Below are positions 58,201 through 64,000 of a DNA stretch of 64,000 nucleotides, one piece after another; the first letter of the stretch is position 1, and each line of letters begins with the position of its first letter. The notes beneath the pieces are model-generated. The model ran no database searches and was not told where the DNA came from. It worked only from the letters and a program-made list of their open reading frames with translations. Source of the stretch: Selaginella moellendorffii (lineage: Eukaryota > Streptophyta > Lycopodiopsida > Selaginellales > Selaginellaceae); contig NW_003314268.1 of NCBI RefSeq assembly GCF_000143415.4, positions 1,131,247 to 1,195,246 on the forward strand. The letters are read 5' to 3'. Position numbers and translations under genes: made by a program.

Positions 58201-60084
58201 CACGTTTTATATTAGTTTCTTTGTTCTTACCCGTACCTTACAGTCGGAAATATGCCGAGCATTGTTCTTTGGTAGCTTCACGATTTTCGCTCCAGCCATT
58301 TGTCCATCCACCTGCCGTACGTGTTAAAGACGAAGGTGGTAGCGGTAGATTGCGTTTGGGGTATGTCATTGTACTGAAAGATGTTGACGTTCCTAATGCT
58401 GTTTCCTTATTACAGTTACGTGAGCAGCGATTTTGGTAATCATCCGCTTTCTCATTTGATGGGTTCCGTTTTTAAAATGCACAATAGAAAGAATGTAGAG
58501 GTACATTTGGAAGCTTCCTTTTTTCTGTTATCTAACTCTCACTTGCAGGTGTTTTGTTATGCTTTGAGTCAAAGTGACGGTAGTGAATGGCGACAGAGAA
58601 TCATGAACGAAGCTGAGCATTTTAAAGATATGTCGGCGATGTCATCAGACATGATCGCAAGAACGATCGCTGATGATCAAATACAAGTTCTAGTTAATCT
58701 GAACGGCTACACGAAGGTCGGTGATAATTGTTAATATCTTGCTATAAAAAATTCGGTGTGTTTCTCAGGGAGCTAAAAATGAGATATTTGCTTTGAAACC
58801 GGCCCCCATTCAAGTTTCGTACATGGGATTTCCCGGGACAACGGGTGCGCAGTATATTGATTATTTGGTCGTTGACGAGGTACGTTTCCTAGATCGTCTC
58901 AAGTTTCTCTGATTGTTAGGATCATTTATATGCAGCTCGTGTGTCCGAATGAATTCGCGCATATTTATTCTGAAAAGCTTGTGCATCTTCCACACTGCTA
59001 CTTTGTCAACGATTATAAGCAGGTTCGGTTCGGCGAGATCTGAATGCCTGAAAACCAATCAACAATCTTTCAGAAAAATCGGGACGTATTGGATAGTACC
59101 AATTTGCCCAAGCGATCGGACTACGGTCTTCCGGAAGATAAGTTTATATTTGCATGTTTCAACCAGCTGTACAAGATGGATCCGGAAATTTTTACAACAT
59201 GGTAAGAGTTTTGTCTTAGAATGTCCGGGCCTGACGTTTGTCTTGATCAGGTGTAACATATTGAAAAGAGTCCCAAACAGTGCGCTCTGGCTTTTACGCT
59301 TTCCCGCAGCTGGTGAAGACCGTCTAAAAGCATGTGAGTACTTCTCATGGCTGTTGTCGATATTTCTTCTAACAGTTGCCCACTTTTCGGTAGTTGCTGT
59401 TGCGCAAGGGGTGGGACCTGGTCAAATTATCTTCACTGATGTAGCAGCCAAAAACGAGCACATTCGACGGAGTGCTTTGGCCGATCTCTTCCTGGATACG
59501 TAAGTACTGTCCGCTTGAAATCCTCTCGACTAAAACGTTTCCTTCTGTCCTTCATCCAGGCCGCTCTGCAACGCACACACAACCGGCACCGATGTGCTGT
59601 GGGCCGGACTTCCGATGATAACGCTGCCCTTGGAGAAAATGGCCACGCGTGTCGCGATGTCACTGTGCTATGCTGCCGGCTTCGGGGACGAGATGGTGGT
59701 GAAAAAGTGAGCAAGATCTTTTCGCTTTCCGTGTTTTGGAATCTAACTCGTGGCGAATCTAATCCAGGATGCAGGAGTACGAAGACAGGGCTGTGATGCT
59801 TGCAGAGAATCCAAAAGCGCTCGAGAGCTTAACCTCGAGGCTGCGATCCGTCCGCTTAACCTGCCCTCTGTTCGACACTGAGCGCTGGGTGAGTAACTTT
59901 CAATCGCTTTGCTCTTCGTACGTCCCCCGCGGCTGTGACTGACAAATCTAGCGAAACTCTCATCCTTTTCAGGTGGTTAACGCGGAGAGGTGCTACTTCA
60001 AGATGTGGAATCTTTATTGCGATGGAAAGCAGCCCCAGGCATTCAAAGTAGCCGAAAGCGAAGACTTCCCGAGTAATAGGTGAC
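55236..60084 (+). CDS. SEC: SECRET AGENT-type O-GlcNAc transferase
   Basis: Nucleocytoplasmic O-linked N-acetylglucosamine transferase of the SEC/OGT group. More than 20 exons, all with short introns, from [20 protein letters not shown] (55236) to FPSNR and TGA (60082-60084). The N-terminal half is about 12 tetratricopeptide repeats ([93 protein letters not shown]). The catalytic GT41 half starts near [20 protein letters not shown] (the His of the OGT active-site region) and continues [80 protein letters not shown] (UDP-GlcNAc site). The assignment to SEC rather than SPINDLY rests on the full OGT-like TPR array and the catalytic motifs. Confidence 0.93.
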
Positions 60085-60264
60085 ACCACAAGAAACCATG
60101 AAAAGGATCAGAGATCCTCGAAAGAACGCGAGATTGTCTCACAGGATCGATCGCAAACTTCATCTCACAGAAGTTTAGAGATAACGCGAGAAGAAGCGAG
60201 TCCTCCACAGTGACGCACTCTACAATCCACTGGGTCTACAATTCTCTGGGATTTACAGAATCTA

Positions 60265-60340
60265 GACGTGCCAAGTGTGGTGACACGTGTCAGCAAAGCG
60301 GGTTGCCACGTGGCGGGCAAGGCCGATGCCTACGTGGCGG
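60265..60340 (+). promoter_or_regulatory. Cluster of ACGTG (G-box/ABRE-like) motifs
   Basis: Within 75 bp there are GACGTGCC (60265), GACACGTGTC (60282), CCACGTGGC (60306) and CTACGTGGC (60330), core sites for bZIP/bHLH factors, with ABRE-type flanks. They lie about 180 bp downstream of the O-GlcNAc transferase stop and upstream of the presumed 5' UTR exon of the NAA40 gene, so they probably act on NAA40. Confidence 0.65.
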
Positions 60341-60439
60341 CCACTTGGCCAGGGGTGGATATTCGTTGCGTTTGAGTTGTATGTGTGCTTTGGACAGGAC
60401 GTCGTGGACGTTGTGTAGACTGCAGTCATAGGTTCTCTC

Positions 60440-61358
60440 GTTTAGGCAATTTACCAAACCTGCCACAGGGGTTTAAATGTGGCCGCCGCAAGCCGTCCAC
60501 GTCTGTGCCGTGCGGTACGGGGAGATGGTGCCGTACCACCGCGGGCGCGGTGTACGGAACCCACTCTTCGTGCTTGGAGCCCCCATTTTGTGCTTGGTCT
60601 CCCCCATAATTCTTTTTCTCTGTGGATCTTTGGCGCCGGGGGACGCGATCGAGGAGCCGGCAGCCAGGGCGATGCCCCGGGGCGGACCTCGGCATCTGGA
60701 ATCCGTGCTCAGATTGCCGGTCGCTGCCGCGTCGAATCCAGGCATTGATCAGCTCCAGGGAATTCCGGCGTCATCTGGCGCATCGGATGTGAAAGGGGCC
60801 GATTGCCGCTCCTCCTTTGTTCTTGCTCCACTAGGTATGTGTCGCTCTCTTGCTTTTGATATTTCGATCGGATTCCGCGCGGGGAGCTGGATATTTGCGG
60901 GAATCGGATGTGACCGGTTGCACGATCCGTGAATTTCCTGTTCCTGGCGCCCGGATTTCGGTCTTTCTTGCCGGGATGGATTGTTTTGGGATCTTTTTTG
61001 TCTTGGATGAATGCTGCTTGTGGTATTTTTGATTTGTTCTTGCGTTGGATGAATGGATCGTGGATGGATGGATGTATTAGATTTTTGGTCTCTTGATTTT
61101 TTTTTCTCGCTTGGTTGCGTCTTCCCGAGGATGACCTTTGTTCGTTTTGGCCCTGGTGAAAACGATGCTTGTGCGTGTGAGTGTCTAGTGTGTGTGGGGA
61201 GTGTGTGGCTGTGTAGGCAGGCTTAAAGGTTAGAGATTATTACTGCACGTGTGAATTTTTGCGGGGAATATTTCGTCATATATATACTGGGCTCGGGTAA
61301 ATTCTGGTTTTTTTTTTTCTAGGATGCGGGATCGGATCGTCTGGCGCTTGCAGCTTCT
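60440..61358 (+). other. Probable 5' UTR exon and intron of NAA40, with an upstream ORF
   Basis: A GC-rich stretch ends in a donor (CCACTAG, then GTATGT at 60835). A T-rich acceptor (TTTTTTTTTCTAG) ends at 61322, just before the NAA40 start. An ORF from 60477 (MWPPQAVHVCAVRYGEMVPY...) would cross the splice out of frame with NAA40. I take it as an upstream ORF or chance, not a protein gene. Confidence 0.45.
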
Positions 61359-62647
61359 ATGGATCGAAGCAGCAGCAAGAAGCTCAGTAGTAAAGAGAAG
61401 AAATTGAAGAGGAAAGAGGTATTAAGTCGCTTCGCTTGTGTGCTTCCGAAGAACACACCCGCGCATCAAATTCACCGTTTCGTGCTGGTGTTGTAGGAAC
61501 TTGATCGGAAGAAGGCGATTGATGAAGTTATCCGGATGGCTTACGCCAAGGAGGATCACTTGAGCGAGTTCCCGGCCTTCTTGACTTACCAGAGGAGCGG
61601 TGCGCGTTTTCTTCTTTTCTTTCCTTGGAAGATAAATCTTGGCTGTGACACTTCGCTGGTTTTGCTCCTCCAGGATTGAACCTGATCATGCAGCCGCAGT
61701 CTGGAGAGACTTTGCCTGCTCCGCTGAAACGTTATATCCAAGCCCTCCTCAAGGTAGAGTTTCGTGATTGTCCAAAACTCCGGGCCTTTTCTTTTCTTTG
61801 TCTTATGTTTGCGATCTTCCCAGGAAAACATGGAAGGACCTTACGGCTCAGAGTGGCCAGCGGAGGAGAAAGTGAAGAAGCGGGAAATGGTTGCTTCCGA
61901 GGCTCGGTACATAATTGTTCGGCAACTGGTGGAGGATCCTGGAAAGCACGATGGACTCTGGAGAGACGGCGGTGACCCCGTGGTGTCTTTTGTGCAGTTT
62001 CGGTTCCTCATCGACGAGGAAATCCCGGTGCTGTATGTGTACGAGCTGCAGCTCGAGAAGTGCGTCCAGAAGAAAGGCCTTGGAAAATTTCTCATGCAAC
62101 TCCTCGAGCTGGTTGCGCGAAAGGTTCAGTTTTCCTTTTATTTTTTTGGTCCTGGTTTTTCTTACAGATTTTTTCTCGTCCTTTTTACAACTTTCAATGC
62201 AGAACAACATGAAGGCAGTGCTTTTAACCGTTCAGAAGAGAAATCTTGCGGCCATGGCCTTCTATTCCAAGCTGAAGTAAGCAAAGAAGTCTCTGGTTCC
62301 TCTCTCTCGAGCTTTTAATATTTTTCCCATCCCCAGGTACGTGGTCTCCAGCATCTCGCCTTCAAGAGTCGATCCACTGGTAGTACTAAAAGTCTTAAAG
62401 ATCATCAAACTTTCACATATAACGTGCTGCTCTGTCCAGATTGGAGCTGAAAAGAACTACGAAATTTTGTGCAAGACGTTCGATCCAGAAGCGAAGGCAA
62501 AGCTGGAGGTACGTAAAATAAAACTCGATCGATCGATCGAAAGCGCAGCGCTTTAGATGATTTGGTTCTCTCTTGGCCTAACGTTTTCTCTCTTTTTTTC
62601 TGGCTCGTTCGTCGTTTGGTTTTGTCATCTTCCAGGATGCAAGCTGA
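61359..62647 (+). CDS. NAA40: N-alpha-acetyltransferase 40 (NatD), histone H4/H2A
   Basis: GNAT-fold acetyltransferase that modifies the N termini of histones H4 and H2A. About eight short exons. The first coding exon 61359-61418 reads MDRSSSKKLSSKEKKLKRKE, a basic start usual for NAA40. Then ELDRKKAIDEVIRMAYAKED, FPAFLTYQRSGLNLIM, YVYELQLEKCVQKKGLGKFL (acetyl-CoA loop: Q/R-x-x-G-x-G/A as KKGLGK), MKAVLLTVQKRNLAAMAFYS and the tail IGAEKNYEILCKTFDPEAKA. The last exon adds only DAS and the TGA at 62645-62647. The length, about 250 residues, is normal for NAA40. Confidence 0.88.
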
Positions 62648-62809
62648 GATTCTTTTGCAGAGATTTGTAGCTATTCAAATTCAATATTCCATTTATTTTT
62701 CACTTTTTTCAACTTCGGATAAAGCGAGCGCTCGACCGTACATCCAACGGCCCAGAATTGAGCTCATTGTCCGCGCGTCGATGACGTCCATCTAGCCTGC
62801 TCCAATGCT

Positions 62810-62822
62810 GCCACGTGTCATG
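62810..62822 (+). promoter_or_regulatory. G-box in the xylosyltransferase upstream region
   Basis: TGCCACGTGTCATG contains a CACGTG core about 200 bp before the start codon of the xylosyltransferase gene and beyond the NAA40 stop. A single site; function inferred. Confidence 0.45.
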
Positions 62823-63014
62823 TGTGGAAGGTTTTGTGTTGGTGTGAGGTGACCGGGAGGAGCGTGTTGGCGCTCTAGCGCAATGCTGCCCCTCCTCTCT
62901 CTCGCGCGATCGCTCGATCACAGCGGAGAAGCTCCTCCCCGATCGCAGGTAAGTCTCTCGCCGCGACTCTAGGGTTTACAAATGCGCCAAATGCGGCGGC
63001 GTCGGCAGTGATCG

Positions 63015-64000
63015 ATGAGGAAGGACCGCGTGCGCAGGATCGTCGCTCTTGTGATCGTCCTCAATCTCATCCAGCTCGGGTATTTCTTCCTCCACCGATC
63101 GATCGAGCAGCAAAATCCAGACAGGGATGAGCAGCTGCCGCCCAAGGCCAGGGTCCATTCCTACGTCGTCAAGAAATGGTCGCTGGTGGAATCCTACTCT
63201 CCATGGCTGCCGGCTGATCGAAGCTCCTCGCATTCCTGCGAGGCCTTTTTCGGGAATGGATTCTCGGATTTGCGGAGAGTGGTGGATCATTCCGGGAGCT
63301 ATGGAGGCTCGTTTCGCTGCTACCATAGCGACGCTCTCAAGACCTCGGTCTGCGAGGGGACCAAGATGGTGATGCATGCATCGAGAATCTCCATGACCGC
63401 TGGAGGGGAGGAGATCGATGCGGTGATTGGAAGGGAGGAGCAGGAGGAGCTGCCAGTGTTCCAGGTGGGAGCTTTCGAGCTCCAAGTCCCGGACGAGGCG
63501 GATGGAAAGGCTTTGGTGGAGGGTGGTCGGCTGGACGAGGTGATCGCGAGAGGTCACGGTGGCAATCGCCATGGCTTGCGCTCCTTGGTGGAATCCATCC
63601 GGACGGTTTCTTCCAAGAGCTCGCGCTGCTCCGAGGTAAGTTTTTCCATTTGTTCTTCTCTCGTCAACTTGTTGGGCTTTTGTTCTTCGTTTTTCCATTG
63701 TAGGTGATCACCAAGCCAACGCTGTTCGTCACGAGGTTCGAGTACGCCAATCTCTTCCACACCGTCACCGATTGGTATAGCTCCTACGCGAGCTCTCGCG
63801 TCGTTGGGCTGGAGGAGCGGCCGATGGTGGTGTTCTTGGATGGGCACTGCAAGGTAAAACGCGATCAACTCTTTCTGTCGCAGCTATGACAGGTTTTTTT
63901 CCTCTTTTCTTCCACAGTCTCCCATGGACGATGGCTGGGAAGCGTTCTTCAGCGGTGTCAAATACGCCAAGCACTTTGGCGACAACGTTTGCTTCGACCG
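63015..64000 (+). CDS. XYLT: Beta-1,2-xylosyltransferase (GT61), 5' part only
   Basis: Golgi glycosyltransferase that adds xylose to N-glycan cores. Exons 63015-63635, 63704-63853 and 63918 onward; the gene runs off the right edge of the window. Type II membrane protein: a short basic cytosolic start (MRKDRVRR) and a membrane anchor (IVALVIVLNLIQLGYFFL). The stem and the start of the lumenal domain include SHSCEAFFGNGFSDLRRV. Exon 2 starts the GT61 catalytic region, VTRFEYANLFHTVTDWYSSY, then SRVVGLEERPMVVFLDGHC, and exon 3 gives AFFSGVKYAKHFGDNVCF. These match plant XYLT in order. Confidence 0.9.

Noticed and set aside
60477-60932. 151-codon ORF starting MWPPQAVHV as a separate gene
   Set aside because: It crosses a strong donor site, has no known domain, and fits a 5' UTR exon of NAA40 better.

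Overview
The window is nuclear DNA of a land plant, and a lycophyte such as Selaginella moellendorffii fits best. The evidence is very compact genes with many short introns (mostly about 45-70 bp), large PPR genes, plant-only families (CASTOR/POLLUX channel, BAHD acyltransferase, beta-1,2-xylosyltransferase, plant GH9 endoglucanase, SECRET AGENT) and AT-rich gene-poor stretches with decayed retroelements between gene islands. The species is an inference from style. Exon structures were read by eye from splice sites and family similarity.

Layout. 0-6 kb: three minus-strand genes, a ZTP29-type zinc transporter, a BASS4-type transporter and a TMEM230-like membrane protein. 6-22 kb: a rearranged accessory region. 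The intact single-exon PPR gene (19438-21999) is the reference copy. Two degenerate copies (about 6.4-7.7 kb and 13.05-15.2 kb) share a head-to-head rearrangement: the 5' half is forward and the 3' half inverted. Copy B also carries a piece of the CASTOR/POLLUX gene that lies next to the intact PPR gene. Beside each degenerate copy sits an AT-rich intact ORF for a secreted protein of about 290 residues with a C-terminal GNA-type lectin domain. Between the copies lie a GA-rich minisatellite and two Gypsy/chromovirus tails.

22-26 kb: a CASTOR/POLLUX-type channel. 26-31 kb: AT-rich, with a decayed LTR-like pair. 31-35.4 kb: a small conserved gene, tRNA-Arg(ACG), an FBXO9-like F-box gene and a BAHD acyltransferase. 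35.5-38.5 kb: LINE-like fragments and repeats. 38.6-51 kb: a dense minus-strand island with a PPR-DYW gene (with an OSB-like PDF motif at its N terminus), an LCAT-like lipase, ATAD3, a GH9 endoglucanase, a ChaC-type gamma-glutamylcyclotransferase and a plastid-type zinc-ribbon protein. 51-55.2 kb: AT-rich, no gene seen. 55.2-64 kb: plus-strand SECRET AGENT O-GlcNAc transferase, NAA40 and the 5' part of a beta-1,2-xylosyltransferase.

Most genes are ordinary housekeeping or organelle/secretory functions with no operon-like logic. The unusual part is 6-22 kb: a locus duplicated and partly inverted together with a low-GC secreted lectin chimera whose N-terminal domain I do not firmly recognise (weak KP4-like pattern).
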